Shown in pieces: positions 28,143 to 36,992 of a DNA stretch of 64,000 nucleotides. The notes beneath the pieces were generated by a model. The model made no database searches, was not told the origin of the DNA, and saw nothing but the letters and a program-made list of their open reading frames with translations. Position 1 is the stretch's first letter, and each line of letters opens with the position of its first letter. The translations under genes and the position numbers were made by a program. The DNA is from Streptomyces liangshanensis (lineage in GTDB: Bacteria; Actinomycetota; Actinomycetes; Streptomycetales; Streptomycetaceae), in the NCBI RefSeq assembly GCF_011694815.1, contig NZ_CP050177.1, positions 4,186,001 through 4,250,000 on the forward strand, read 5' to 3'.

Positions 28143-28493
28143 CTACCCCCAGCCCAGCTCGTGGAGGCGCTCGTCGTCGATGCCGAAATGGTGGGCGATC
28201 TCGTGGACCACGGTCACGGCCACCTCGTGCACCACGTCCTCCCGCGTCTCGCAGTAGCGGAGGGTCGGGCCCATGTAGATGGAGATGCGGTCCGGCAGTA
28301 CGCCCGCGTACCACTCGCCGCGGTCGGTCAGGGGCGTGCCCTCGTAGAGGCCGAGGAGTTCGGGGTCGTCGGCGGCGGGTTCGTCCTCCACGAACACGGC
28401 CACGTTGTCCATGACCCGGGTCAGCTCCGGCGGGATCCGGTCCAGGGCCTCGCCGACCAGTTCTTCGAACGCGTCACGCGTCATCTCCAGCAC
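28143..28493 (-). CDS. Zincin-like metallopeptidase
   Basis: A 116-residue minimal zinc metallopeptidase of the actinobacterial metallopeptidase (zincin-like) family. The metal motif HEIAHHFG lies near the C-terminus and is preceded by [15 protein letters not shown]. The short acidic segment [21 protein letters not shown] is also conserved. GTG 28493 ([11 protein letters not shown]) and ATG 28484 are both possible; GGAG touches the ATG and would be too close to serve it, so GTG is preferred. Substrate unknown. It is divergent from crcB by 65 bases. Confidence 0.88.
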   Translation of the reverse strand: MLEMTRDAFEELVGEALDRIPPELTRVMDNVAVFVEDEPAADDPELLGLYEGTPLTDRGEWYAGVLPDRISIYMGPTLRYCETREDVVHEVAVTVVHEIAHHFGIDDERLHELGWG

Positions 28494-28558
28494 CCGGCCA
28501 TTGTCCGCGAAAACCCTGTGCCGTGGTGGGCCGGGACGAGTTCGGAGAGGCGAGCACA

Positions 28559-29008
28559 ATGAGCGTCATGGCTGATCGTCCTCCTGCCCCGCCCGCCCCC
28601 CGCGCCGAGACCGCCGGGGAGCGGCAGTGGCCGGTGCTCGCCGTGATCTCGGCGGGCGGCGCCGCGGGCGCCTCCGCGCGGTACGGCGCCGACCTCGTGT
28701 GGCCCGTCGCCCCCGGCGCCTTCCCCTGGACGACCTTCGGGATCAACGTGCTCGGCTGCGCGCTGATCGGCGTCCTGATGGCCCTGGTCGCCGAGGACGG
28801 GCGGTCGGCGCACCGGCTCGTACGGCCGTTCCTCGGGGTGGGAGTGCTGGGCGGCTTCACGACCTTCTCGACGTACGCGCTGGACTTCCACGGCCTGCTG
28901 GGCCGTCACGCGTACGCCACGGCCTTCGCGTACGCGGCCGGGACGCTCGCCGCGGCGCTGGCGGCGGTCTCGGCGGCGGCGCTGGTGACCCGGCGGGTGG
29001 TCCGGTGA
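28559..29008 (+). CDS. crcB: Fluoride exporter CrcB, subunit 1
   Basis: A 149-residue four-span membrane protein of the Fluc/CrcB fluoride channel family. [11 protein letters not shown] near residues 60-70 and [16 protein letters not shown] near 97-112 carry the family Asn and the FTTFST pore motif. GGAGAGG lies eight bases before the ATG. About 35 extra hydrophilic residues precede the first span. The gene overlaps the second crcB by four bases, matching heterodimeric Fluc pairs common in Gram-positives. No fluoride riboswitch is seen upstream. Confidence 0.95.
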   Translation: MSVMADRPPAPPAPRAETAGERQWPVLAVISAGGAAGASARYGADLVWPVAPGAFPWTTFGINVLGCALIGVLMALVAEDGRSAHRLVRPFLGVGVLGGFTTFSTYALDFHGLLGRHAYATAFAYAAGTLAAALAAVSAAALVTRRVVR

Positions 29009-29373
29009 ACTGGCTGCTGGTGATCGCGGGCGCGGTGGTGGGCGCGCCCCTGCGCTACCTGACGGACCGTGCGGTGCAGGCGCGGTGGGCCGGCCGCGCG
29101 AACTACCCCTGGGGCACGTTCACCGTGAACGTGGGCGGGAGCCTGGTCCTCGGGTTCGTGTCCGGCGCGGCGGTGTCGTCCGGGACGTTCGCGCTGATCG
29201 GTACAGGCTTCTGCGGCGCGCTCACGACGTACTCGACGTTCTCGTACGAGACGCTGCGGCTCGCCGAACGCGGGCGGGGGCTCCTCGCGGCGGCGAACGT
29301 GGCGCTGTCGGTCCTGGCCGGGCTCGGCGCGGTGACCCTCGGGATCGAGCTGGCGCGGAGCTGGGTGGGGTAG
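29005..29373 (+). CDS. crcB: Fluoride exporter CrcB, subunit 2
   Basis: A 122-residue partner with four spans. [13 protein letters not shown] and [16 protein letters not shown] carry the conserved Asn and TTYSTFS pore motif. GTG 29005 overlaps the stop of subunit 1 (GTGA). It has no N-terminal extension, in contrast to subunit 1, so the two probably form an asymmetric dual-topology dimer. Confidence 0.95.
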   Translation: MNWLLVIAGAVVGAPLRYLTDRAVQARWAGRANYPWGTFTVNVGGSLVLGFVSGAAVSSGTFALIGTGFCGALTTYSTFSYETLRLAERGRGLLAAANVALSVLAGLGAVTLGIELARSWVG

Positions 29374-29588
29374 GTGGGCGGCTCGGGTGCGCGGCCGGGC
29401 GGCCGGGCGGTCCGGGTGCGGGGGTGGGGGCGGGCGGTCCGGGTGCGGCCCCGGCCGGATCCCTTCCGGCCAGGGTCCGTCGCGGCCCGTGTCCCTCGCG
29501 GTGGAAAGGGAGTTGGACGGGAAAGCAGTGAAACCTTCCCCCTCCGCCGTCGGCGGGGGCTCCGTCCCGTGTCCCGGAGGTGCCTCTC

Positions 29589-30176
29589 GTGCGCCAGTTG
29601 TCCGCCCCAGGCCGTCTTGTCCTCGGCCTCGTCACCTCCGTGGCGGTCGCGTCCTCCACGGGCTGCATGAGCGTCGGCGACGACGCGGGGAAGCCGGCCC
29701 CCTCGCGCTCGGCGGGGCGGCACGGCGCCGCGGTGGCCCCGGACGGCGGTACGGGCGAGGCGCCCGGCGGCTCCGGCGGCGGACCGGGGCGTACGGAACA
29801 CGGCGACGGCGGCGACCGGGTCCACGCGGATCGGGACGACAAGGCCAAGGAGGTCTCGCCGAGCCCCAGTTCCTCGGGGCGCCCGGCGTCCCCCGCGCCG
29901 TCGAAGGGCGTGCCGCCGCAGCCGGGGAAGCCGACCCCGCCGCCCTGGAACGAGCCGCTGCCGACGAAGGAGCCCACCCGCCCGGCCCCGCCGCCGTCCG
30001 ACCCGCCCCCGCCGCCGCCGAGCCCCGACCCCCAGCCGGAGGAGCCCGGCCCGGAGCCGACGGTGCTGCCGTCCGCGTCACCGGCGGCCAACGTGCGGGC
30101 CGCCGTGATCCCGCCGGGCGACGGGAACGGGATGCGGAAGGTGCCGACGGCCTCCCCGCAGATGGGGCCCGTGTGA
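29589..30176 (+). CDS. Proline-rich lipoprotein
   Basis: A 195-residue exported protein. Residues 2-25 form a signal peptide with two Arg, a hydrophobic core LVLGLVTSVAVA and a lipobox-like SSTGC, so C26 may be lipidated. The remainder is disordered: Gly-rich, then an acidic stretch, then long Pro/Ser runs near residues 110-165. GTG 29589 is selected because GGAGG lies eight bases before it. No domain is recognised; a cell-wall-spanning or surface role is a guess. Confidence 0.75.
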   Translation: MRQLSAPGRLVLGLVTSVAVASSTGCMSVGDDAGKPAPSRSAGRHGAAVAPDGGTGEAPGGSGGGPGRTEHGDGGDRVHADRDDKAKEVSPSPSSSGRPASPAPSKGVPPQPGKPTPPPWNEPLPTKEPTRPAPPPSDPPPPPPSPDPQPEEPGPEPTVLPSASPAANVRAAVIPPGDGNGMRKVPTASPQMGPV

Positions 30177-30321
30177 CGGACGGGTCCGGGCGGCCGCGGG
30201 GCGCGGACCAGCGGGTTTGCCGAAGAGGGGGGAGGGTGCGTATGGTAGTAGATCGTTTGACCATTGCCTGGCGCCGACACAGAAGAGCGCCGCGTGGCGC
30301 GTACTCTCCCTTGCCGTGGCT

Positions 30322-30339
30322 GACCGCATTGAGGCGGTC
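30322..30339 (+). other. 5' UTR hairpin of the DEAD-box helicase
   Basis: GACCGC-ATTGAG-GCGGTC forms a 6-bp stem 60 bases before the helicase start. It lies in a leader of up to 220 bases, as often seen for cold-induced helicases. Confidence 0.4.
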
Positions 30340-30398
30340 GATTTGCGAATCACGGAGTTTGGGCGCGTGCCGAGACTCCGGAAGGTTTCGCATTTCGC

Positions 30399-32762
30399 AT
30401 GTCCATTTCCAGTACTGACCACACCGTCATGCCCGAGAACGAGTCCGACGAGATCACCGCGATCGTGGAGCTCGTCGAGGACCCGGAGACGGCGGTGGCC
30501 GAAGAGGCAGCCGACACCACCGAGGCCGCCGACACCACGGACTCCACGGACTCCGCCTCCGCGGACGACCTCACCGAGGTCTCCGACACCACCCCCGAGC
30601 TCTCGGAGCACTCGGAGCTCTCGGACGCCTCCGAGCTTCCCGAGACCCCCGCGGGCCCGCCCGGCGTCACCTTCGCCGACCTCGGCCTCCCCGAGGGCAT
30701 CGTCCGCAAGCTCGGACAGAACGGCGTCACCGCGCCCTTCCCGATCCAGGAAGCGACCATCCCGGACGCCCTGGCCGGCAAGGACATCCTGGGCCGCGGC
30801 CGTACCGGCTCCGGCAAGACCCTCTCCTTCGGTCTGCCGCTGCTGGCCACGCTCGCCGGCGGCCACACCGAGAAGCGCAAGCCGCGCGGCATCATCCTCA
30901 CCCCGACCCGTGAGCTCGCGATGCAGGTCGCGGACGCGCTCCAGCCGTACGGCGACGTGCTCGGCCTGAAGATGAAGGTCGTCTGCGGCGGCACGTCCAT
31001 GCAGAACCAGATCTACGCGCTGGAGCGCGGTGTCGACGTCCTCGTCGCCACCCCGGGCCGGCTGCGCGACATCATCAACCGCGGCGCGTGCTCGCTGGAC
31101 CAGGTCCAGATCGCGATCCTCGACGAGGCCGACCAGATGTCGGACCTGGGCTTCCTGCCCGAGGTCACCGAGCTGCTCGACCTGGTGCCGAGCGGCGGTC
31201 AGCGGATGCTCTTCTCCGCCACCATGGAGAACGAGATCAGCACGCTGGTCAAGCGCTACCTGACCAACCCGGTCCACCACGAGGTCGACAGCGCCCAGGG
31301 CAACGTCACGACCATGACCCACCACGTGCTCGTGGTGAAGCCGAAGGACAAGGCGCCGGTCACGGCCGCGATCGCCGCCCGCAAGGGCCGCACGATCATC
31401 TTCGTACGGACGCAGCTCGGCGCCGACCGTATCGCCGAGCAGCTCAGCGAGTCCGGCGTGAAGGCCGACGCGCTGCACGGCGGGATGACGCAGGGCGCCC
31501 GTACCCGCGTGCTCGAGGACTTCAAGAAGGGGTACGTCAACGCGCTCGTCGCGACCGACGTCGCCGCCCGCGGCATCCACGTGGACGGCATCGACCTGGT
31601 GCTGAACGTGGACCCGGCCGGGGACCACAAGGACTACCTCCACCGCTCGGGCCGTACGGCGCGCGCCGGCAAGTCCGGTGTGGTCGTGTCGCTGGCGCTG
31701 CCGCACCAGCGCCGCCAGATCTTCCGGATGATGGAGGACGCGGGCGTCGACGCCTCGCGCCACATCGTCGCGGGGGCCAGCGTGTTCGAGCCGGAGGTCG
31801 CCGAGATCACCGGCGCGCGTTCGCTCACCGAGGTCCAGGCGGACTCCGCGAACAACGCGGCCAAGCAGGCCGAGCGCGAGGCCGTCGACCTGACCAAGCA
31901 GCTGGAGCGCGTCCAGCGCCGTGCCGTCGAACTCCGCGAGGAGGCCGACCGCCTGGTCGCCCGCGCGGCGCGCGAGCGGGGCGACGACCCGGAGGCGGCG
32001 GTGGCCGAGGTGGCCGCCGAGGCCGAGCGCGCGGTGGCGGAAGCCGCGGCGGCGGCCGCGGCCGTGCCGGCGCAGCGCGAGGAGCGCCGGGAGAACCGCG
32101 ACGACCGCGGGAACTTCGGCCGTCGTGACGACCGTGGCGGCGACCGCAGGGACGACCGCGGCGAGCGCAGCGGCCGGGGCGGCGCGCGGGGCTACACCCC
32201 GCGTGACGGTGGCGGCAAGGAAGGCGGCTTCAACCGCGACCGTACGGGCGACCGCCCGACCGGCGGCGGTTTCCAGCGCCGTGACGACCGTCCGGCGGGC
32301 GGCTCGACCGGTTTCCAGCGTCGTGACGACCGTCGTGACGACCGCGGTGGCTTCAACCGCGACCGTACGAACGACCGCCCGACCGGCGGCGGCTTCCAGC
32401 GCCGCGACGACCGCCCGACGGGCGGCTCGACCGGTGGCTTCCGTCGCGACGACCGTCGTGACGACCGGGGCGGCTTCAACCGTGACCGTACGAACGACCG
32501 CCCGACCGGCGACCGTCCGGGCAACGACCGCCGCGACGACCGCGGTGGCCGCCCCTTCGAGCGCCGCGAGCACCGCCCCACCGGCGACCGCCCGGTCAAC
32601 CGCGACCGCCGCGACGACCGCCCGACGACCGGCTTCCGCGCCGCCGCGTCCCACGACCGCCCCACGGGCCGCCGTGACGACCACCGCGGTGGCACGACGG
32701 GCACCGGCACCGGCTCCTTCGGCCGCCGCGACGACAAGCCCCGCTGGAAGCGCGGCAGCTGA
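30399..32762 (+). CDS. DEAD-box RNA helicase
   Basis: A 787-residue helicase with an acidic N-terminal 85 residues, then a full DEAD core. Motifs are GRTGSGKT near 132, PTRELA near 170, DEADQM near 245, SATM near 275 and HRSGRTARAG near 415. An extended helical region follows. The C-terminal 220 residues are RGG-like repeats of RDDRGG, RPTGGG and FNRDRT. Such tails bind RNA non-specifically and may drive phase separation; the family helps ribosome assembly and cold adaptation. GAAGG lies about 12 bases before the ATG. A 13-bp terminator follows the gene. Confidence 0.95.
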   Translation: MSISSTDHTVMPENESDEITAIVELVEDPETAVAEEAADTTEAADTTDSTDSASADDLTEVSDTTPELSEHSELSDASELPETPAGPPGVTFADLGLPEGIVRKLGQNGVTAPFPIQEATIPDALAGKDILGRGRTGSGKTLSFGLPLLATLAGGHTEKRKPRGIILTPTRELAMQVADALQPYGDVLGLKMKVVCGGTSMQNQIYALERGVDVLVATPGRLRDIINRGACSLDQVQIAILDEADQMSDLGFLPEVTELLDLVPSGGQRMLFSATMENEISTLVKRYLTNPVHHEVDSAQGNVTTMTHHVLVVKPKDKAPVTAAIAARKGRTIIFVRTQLGADRIAEQLSESGVKADALHGGMTQGARTRVLEDFKKGYVNALVATDVAARGIHVDGIDLVLNVDPAGDHKDYLHRSGRTARAGKSGVVVSLALPHQRRQIFRMMEDAGVDASRHIVAGASVFEPEVAEITGARSLTEVQADSANNAAKQAEREAVDLTKQLERVQRRAVELREEADRLVARAARERGDDPEAAVAEVAAEAERAVAEAAAAAAAVPAQREERRENRDDRGNFGRRDDRGGDRRDDRGERSGRGGARGYTPRDGGGKEGGFNRDRTGDRPTGGGFQRRDDRPAGGSTGFQRRDDRRDDRGGFNRDRTNDRPTGGGFQRRDDRPTGGSTGGFRRDDRRDDRGGFNRDRTNDRPTGDRPGNDRRDDRGGRPFERREHRPTGDRPVNRDRRDDRPTTGFRAAASHDRPTGRRDDHRGGTTGTGTGSFGRRDDKPRWKRGS

Positions 32763-32785
32763 ACCGCCGCACCCCGCTGAGTGAG

Positions 32786-32827
32786 CAGGGCCGGCCGGAC
32801 ACCCCCAGGGGCACCCGGCCGGCCCTG
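32786..32827. terminator. Hairpin after the DEAD-box helicase
   Basis: CAGGGCCGGCCGG pairs perfectly with its complement across a 16-base loop, 23 bases beyond the stop. Confidence 0.8.
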
Positions 32828-32896
32828 TCCCACATCCGCACAAGGACGCGACCTCCCCACACCCGATACCCGATCGGCTCCCGCCGCCGGGCGGGC

Positions 32897-32902
32897 TATG
32901 CT
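32897..32902 (+). promoter_or_regulatory. tRNA-Lys -10 box TATGCT
   Basis: TATGCT lies 18 bases before the tRNA. The same GGCTATGCTCG context recurs before the second tRNA-Lys (TATGCT at 38812-38817), so the two genes share promoter sequence. Confidence 0.6.
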
Positions 32903-32919
32903 CGTGGGTGTCGCGCCGA

Positions 32920-32992
32920 GGGCCGTTAGCTCAATTGGCAGAGCAGCGGACTTTTAATCCGTTGGTTGTGGGTTCAAGTCCCACACGGCCTA
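32920..32992 (+). tRNA. tRNA-Lys(TTT), copy 1
   Basis: A 73-nt cloverleaf with anticodon loop CTTTTAA, T-loop TTCAAGT and discriminator A. The first acceptor pair is G-U. It differs from the copy at 38878-38950 at three positions. Confidence 0.97.
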
Positions 32993-33100
32993 CCGAAGAA
33001 GGCGGAGCAGGGCCCAGCCCCTTGAACCGCGACGAAGTGCTCCGACCGGTCCTGACCGGTCGGGGCACCCTGTTGTTGGGCATGGCGGCCTCCAGCATGG

Positions 33101-34567
33101 TCACTTGCGGCTCTGGCCGCGCAACACGTCGAGTACGTCCCCAGGGGATAGCCGGTCACGGTACAGAAGCACCCAGGCCACGGCGCCGACCACGGCAACG
33201 ATCTGGGTGGACCCGGCGGCCGACAGCTCGGACATGCCCGCTGCGATGGCTGCGCCGGTCATGGCCACGCCAAGGATGACCAGTCGCACCCATTCCCTGT
33301 CAACCGCGGGTTCTACGCCGTCCACATCCTTGGGATCGAGCAAGGCGAGTGTGTTGCCGCTCGCGTACCGCTCGGCAATCGTCACCAGCACGCGCGCCAT
33401 TTCCTCGAAGACCTGGCCTGTGTTGTCGGCGATGTTCTGCCGCGCCTCCAGCCGCCGGATCGCCCCCACTACCTCGGCCGCGTGTTTCCGGTAGTCCCGC
33501 CGAAGCGGTCCGCGCACCGGACCGTGTCGAACCTTCCATGCCGACCACACGACCCGCTCGGCATCGGAAAGGTCCACGCGAGGGACATGGAGAGCGCTAC
33601 GAGTTTGCGTAACGTTCTGGTAGTAGCGCCGCGCCGAGCCAACGCGGGCCAGGCAGTCGACCAAGACGGCTACCGGCCGGGTACGACTGGCCACCCCCGA
33701 ACGGAGGCTCAACAGCGACCGCAACCACCACCAACGAGGAAAGGGCTCAACGAAGCCCGGGTTACGCCTGTGGTCGTTCCGCGACGGACCAGGAAGCCGA
33801 CCGAGAACTCCCCTTACGGCCCTCAACGCAAGGAATAGCACGAGGAGGAGAACAAGCCCGAACATCGCGGCAGCCGCCTCGGAAGGCTGGCTTTCCGGGG
33901 CGGTGAGAGCTGGAAGGTACTGAGAGGCTTTCCCCCACATCGCCTCACCGGATGCCCGGAAGATCGCCACTATCGTCACGGCGATGCCCGGCGCCTCGCC
34001 GGTCTCGGTGACCCGCCGGGCCGGCCCCCACAGGCCGCCGCTCGGCGCCCACCACGGAACGGGGGCGTGCTCACCCGCGGCCCACGTACGGGACGACCAT
34101 CTGGCGACGGTACCGACGAGGCTCCCGAGGTTGAGCAACACCAGCAGCAGGAAGTAGGCCTTGAGAATGTACCCGGCCGCGGCCAGAGGGGCGGCCTGAT
34201 GCCATGAACGCAGCGCGGTACGGACTTGTGGGCTGACAGGGAACAACCTGCCTGCGTCCCGGCCGAAATTCCGCCGTGCCCAGACCAGATGCTGGGCAGC
34301 ACCGCGCCTGCTCCGGCGGAGGTAGGCGCCGCCGAGGGTTTGCCGGTACACCCACAGGCTCGTACCGAGCGTGAAACGTCCGATCCCTTCGGCATGAGCG
34401 GCTGTCCGCTCCAGGAACCGCCGGACCCGCAGGACATCGCGGGGGTCGACCTGTGTCGATACCCACCAGATGAACACGTTCAGCATCAAGAGCCAGAAGA
34501 CGAACTTCAACACAATCAAGCCCGTGTTGATGCCCCCAGTCAGGGCCGACCATAAGAATTCGAGCAT
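33101..34567 (-). CDS. Multi-span membrane protein, unknown function
   Basis: A 488-residue protein with predicted membrane segments near residues 13-37, 128-155, 234-258 and two between 425 and 470. Long cytosolic-type basic regions lie between them, including a Trp/Arg-rich patch near 275. No domain is recognised. No Shine-Dalgarno stands before the ATG. It lies just downstream of tRNA-Lys, on the opposite strand, at the edge of what looks like an accessory segment whose codon use is less GC3-extreme than the flanks. It may be co-expressed with the upstream gene at 34702-35568, 134 bases away. Confidence 0.75.
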   Translation of the reverse strand: MLEFLWSALTGGINTGLIVLKFVFWLLMLNVFIWWVSTQVDPRDVLRVRRFLERTAAHAEGIGRFTLGTSLWVYRQTLGGAYLRRSRRGAAQHLVWARRNFGRDAGRLFPVSPQVRTALRSWHQAAPLAAAGYILKAYFLLLVLLNLGSLVGTVARWSSRTWAAGEHAPVPWWAPSGGLWGPARRVTETGEAPGIAVTIVAIFRASGEAMWGKASQYLPALTAPESQPSEAAAAMFGLVLLLVLFLALRAVRGVLGRLPGPSRNDHRRNPGFVEPFPRWWWLRSLLSLRSGVASRTRPVAVLVDCLARVGSARRYYQNVTQTRSALHVPRVDLSDAERVVWSAWKVRHGPVRGPLRRDYRKHAAEVVGAIRRLEARQNIADNTGQVFEEMARVLVTIAERYASGNTLALLDPKDVDGVEPAVDREWVRLVILGVAMTGAAIAAGMSELSAAGSTQIVAVVGAVAWVLLYRDRLSPGDVLDVLRGQSRK

Positions 34568-34701
34568 CCTGGCAGTCTCGCTGACGCGTCGGGCGGGCGT
34601 CGCGAACTCCCCTCCGTGGGTGCCGCGTCCCGGGCAAGGCCGACTGGCTGTTCACGCTTCTCCGCCCCGCGTCTGTGGTTGTGAACAGTTCGGCGCCATG
34701 C

Positions 34702-35568
34702 TCATAGCTCTTCGTCGTGCAGATGCAATTCGGCATCGCCGAGCCGGACAAGCCAACTGTGCGTCGACGTGCGGTCCACCGTGACTCCTTCGATACCAGC
34801 CGCAGGGTGAGTGAGAGCCGCGATGAGGTCGGTAGGGAAGGGGTAGCCCCGCCATTCGAGGTCCCACCGCTCCTCGTGTCCCCACAACCTGCTCGAAGGC
34901 GCCCGGCGGGCTCGCTCGACGGTGCGGCGGAGAGGATCGGTGCACCAGCCCCCCAAGTCGAAGGAACCGTCCGGATCTCGCAAAGACATGCGCACCCAGA
35001 TGCCGGCCAGGAGTCGCTTCATGGAGGGGCTGATCCGGGGTACGGCGGCGAGCCTGTCCTGCTCATCGGCAGTGAGGGGCTCCTCCACGCTGAGACGGCG
35101 GCGCAGATTCGGGAGGCGCTGAGCGCGGCGCTGACTTGAGGAAAAGGCGTTTCGCTCGGAGACGTACATCTGAGCACCACTCGGCAGGTGCCGCAGGCGC
35201 CACAGGTGGTGACCCAGGCGCTCCTCGACCCGCATCCCGGCGATGTGCGGGTCGGTAGAGCTGCCGACGAGACGGAGGGCGACGTTGTCGCAGGCGTCGA
35301 CGATCAGTACAAGGTGATCGAATCGTGGGGAGACGACAGGGTCGTACGCACCGATCTGCCCTACCCGCCAGCGGAGTCGGGGCGCGGTCAGCGTTCCGTG
35401 GTTGAAGCAGGCCAGAGCCAACAGAGCGCGTAGCTCGGTCTGTTCCGGGGTGCATTGGTCCAGCCCCAGCCCACCGGATCGATCGATTCCCGGTAGGGCA
35501 GTGGCAGGAACCTCTCCCGTGAAGCCGGCGCGTACGAGGGAAGCGGTCTTGGCCGTTGTGTGTGGCAT
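34702..35568 (-). CDS. Hypothetical protein in accessory segment
   Basis: A 288-residue soluble protein with no recognised domain. It starts PHTTAKTASLVRAGFTGEVP, has a VSPRFDHLVLIVDACDNVALRL strand-rich middle and a LSVEEPLTADEQDRL segment. A C-terminal part (WDLEWRGYPFPTDLIAALTHP) could be a small alpha/beta fold. GAAGGA lies upstream of the ATG, so translation is well supported. It reads in the same direction as the membrane protein that follows. Function unknown. Confidence 0.72.
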   Translation of the reverse strand: MPHTTAKTASLVRAGFTGEVPATALPGIDRSGGLGLDQCTPEQTELRALLALACFNHGTLTAPRLRWRVGQIGAYDPVVSPRFDHLVLIVDACDNVALRLVGSSTDPHIAGMRVEERLGHHLWRLRHLPSGAQMYVSERNAFSSSQRRAQRLPNLRRRLSVEEPLTADEQDRLAAVPRISPSMKRLLAGIWVRMSLRDPDGSFDLGGWCTDPLRRTVERARRAPSSRLWGHEERWDLEWRGYPFPTDLIAALTHPAAGIEGVTVDRTSTHSWLVRLGDAELHLHDEEL

Positions 35569-35982
35569 GGCGCGATGTCCTTCGCTGCCGCCGGGTCAGC
35601 AGGGGGTCGCGTCCGTGTTCGCACATCGGGAAGTAAGTGCAGATGAGCCGCGGAGCGGGCGCGCCGCACCCTGGACGAGCCAGGAAACCCGGGCGACCCG
35701 CTACGTCCTCCGGGCCTCCGCGGACCGGTTGCAGCCCACGTTATAGGCAGGACCGGTGGATTGGCCGGACTCCACACGCTGGATTCATCCGATGGGGTGT
35801 CTCACGGAATCGGTCGGAGGCGTGCCGGTACGCGCTTGTGGCGCTCGATCAGCTCGTATGTACCTGGTACGCCCTGGGCATGGACCGGATCACCGACGTT
35901 CGCCGGTCGCTCGAGCGGCCGCACGAGCACGAGCCGTGTGTATGCGAGCTGGACGACCGGCTGCATGGGTGGACAACAGCAG
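35569..35982. other. Gene-free or decayed stretch
   Basis: No gene is convincing in 414 bases. A plus-strand frame ending at 36002 has a moderately coding-like last 60 codons (around GMDRITDVRRSLERPHEH) but no clear start, and its end overlaps the HAD gene. It could be a remnant. The promoter of the gene at 34702-35568 must lie at the left end. Confidence 0.4.
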
Positions 35983-36645
35983 TCAGCGTCCTGACTCGTT
36001 GAAGTCGGCGATCGCAGAGGAAAGTTCGGTGAGGCTCCCCACCCGGAAGGTGGGGAGCTTCTCCGCTTCCTCGCTGTTCCACTGGATGGTGGCCCAGGGG
36101 CCGCGCCGGATGAGAGCAGTCGGCATGCCGGCCGCCACGGCCGGGCGTAGGTCGTTGTCGACGCGGTCGCCCACGTACAGGATCTCACTCGGCTCGTACG
36201 GTACGACTTCGGCGACGCGGTCGAAGAATGCGCGGTCGGGCTTCGACGCACCCCAGTCGTCCGAGGTGCCGATCAGGTCCACGTCGTCGGTGAACAGCCC
36301 CCGGAGGATGCCGCCAGCCCGTACGGTCTGGTTCCCGGCGATCCCCAGCCATAGTCCGGCCTGGCGCAGGGCAGCGAGCGCGGGGCGGACGTCCGGGTAG
36401 AGGTCCTCCTCGCCGAAGTATTCGGGGCGACCGGCGGCGGCCCGGGCTTCGCGCTGCTCGTAGAGGTCGAATCCGGGCTGGAACTCCTGGAACGTATCGC
36501 GGTAATCGCGGCCCTGCGCGATTACGGCGCCGAACATCGCGGCGAAGGTATGGCGCGGGACGCCGAGCCAGTCGGCCCAGGTCCCGTACTCACGGGTCTC
36601 GTCCACCAGGCACTCGCCGACATCGAAGACGACTGCTCGAATCAT
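35983..36645 (-). CDS. HAD-superfamily hydrolase-like protein, paralogue 1
   Basis: A 220-residue HAD-fold protein starting IRAVVFDVGECLVDE. The nucleophile D8 is present, but the second Asp of the usual DxD phosphatase motif is Gly (DVGE), as in dehalogenase-like or non-phosphatase branches. Later motifs are LGIAGNQT (motif II region), ASKPDRAFF (Lys) and ILYVGDRVDNDL (acidic motif). It shares long identical blocks such as TWADWLGVPRHT-like and DLYPDVRPALA with the protein at 39353-40009. The ATG follows a TACGAT box by six bases with no Shine-Dalgarno, indicating a leaderless mRNA. Substrate unknown. Confidence 0.88.
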   Translation of the reverse strand: MIRAVVFDVGECLVDETREYGTWADWLGVPRHTFAAMFGAVIAQGRDYRDTFQEFQPGFDLYEQREARAAAGRPEYFGEEDLYPDVRPALAALRQAGLWLGIAGNQTVRAGGILRGLFTDDVDLIGTSDDWGASKPDRAFFDRVAEVVPYEPSEILYVGDRVDNDLRPAVAAGMPTALIRRGPWATIQWNSEEAEKLPTFRVGSLTELSSAIADFNESGR

Positions 36646-36651
36646 GCAGCG

Positions 36652-36657
36652 ATCGTA
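36652..36657 (-). promoter_or_regulatory. -10 box TACGAT of HAD paralogue 1
   Basis: On the minus strand TACGAT lies six bases before the ATG at 36645, the spacing expected for a leaderless transcript. Confidence 0.5.
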
Positions 36658-36701
36658 GGCCCGCCATCCGAATCCGGACGCTTGACCCCGCATGGAGCAA
36701 G

Positions 36702-36739
36702 GCGCCCCCTCTCTGGCCTGCGCGCCGGGAAGGGGGCGC
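36702..36739 (-). terminator. Hairpin after the ATP-grasp unit
   Basis: GCGCCCCCT and AGGGGGCGC form a 9-bp stem with a 20-base loop that can fold further. It separates the ATP-grasp genes and tiny ORF from the HAD gene. Confidence 0.55.
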
Positions 36740-36859
36740 TGGACCATGCGTCTCTGCGAGGACGTACGGCGAGGCCTCGCTCATCCAGGTCCGCGGCGTC
36801 CGAGGTTGCGATGCGCGGCCACCTACTCCCCGAGTGCTCGTACGGACTGGTGACGGAGG

Positions 36860-36955
36860 CTATTCGGTTTCGATCCCGCGCAGGAGTTTCATCCCGCCGG
36901 CCTGGTCGGCGAACGCGGGCCTGGGCGGGCGACCGTTCCAGTCGTTCGTACTCAT
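36860..36955 (-). CDS. Possible tiny ORF in the ATP-grasp unit
   Basis: A 31-codon frame begins MSTNDWNGRP, has a Pro/Phe/Ala/Asp middle and ends MKLLRGIETE before TAG. AGGA lies shortly before the ATG. The frame is also open upstream to two GTG codons near 36985 that overlap the end of the ATP-grasp gene. GC3 is high, as in real genes. It lies 37 bases beyond the ATP-grasp stop and before a hairpin. A peptide substrate of the ligases is conceivable, but chance or the tail of a decayed gene is equally possible. Confidence 0.3.
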   Translation of the reverse strand: MSTNDWNGRPPRPAFADQAGGMKLLRGIETE

Positions 36956-36992
36956 CGATCCTGCTGGTGATGCGGCGTACACCACGCGCAGG

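Noticed and set aside
28485..28558. Fluoride riboswitch before the crcB pair
   Set aside because: The 74-base gap lacks the conserved crcB-motif pseudoknot sequence and is mostly the divergent promoter of the metallopeptidase.
34702..35568. Possible integrated mobile element near tRNA-Lys
   Set aside because: No integrase, excisionase, replication gene or clear att core was found; only tRNA pairing and composition hint at it, so no mobile element is annotated.
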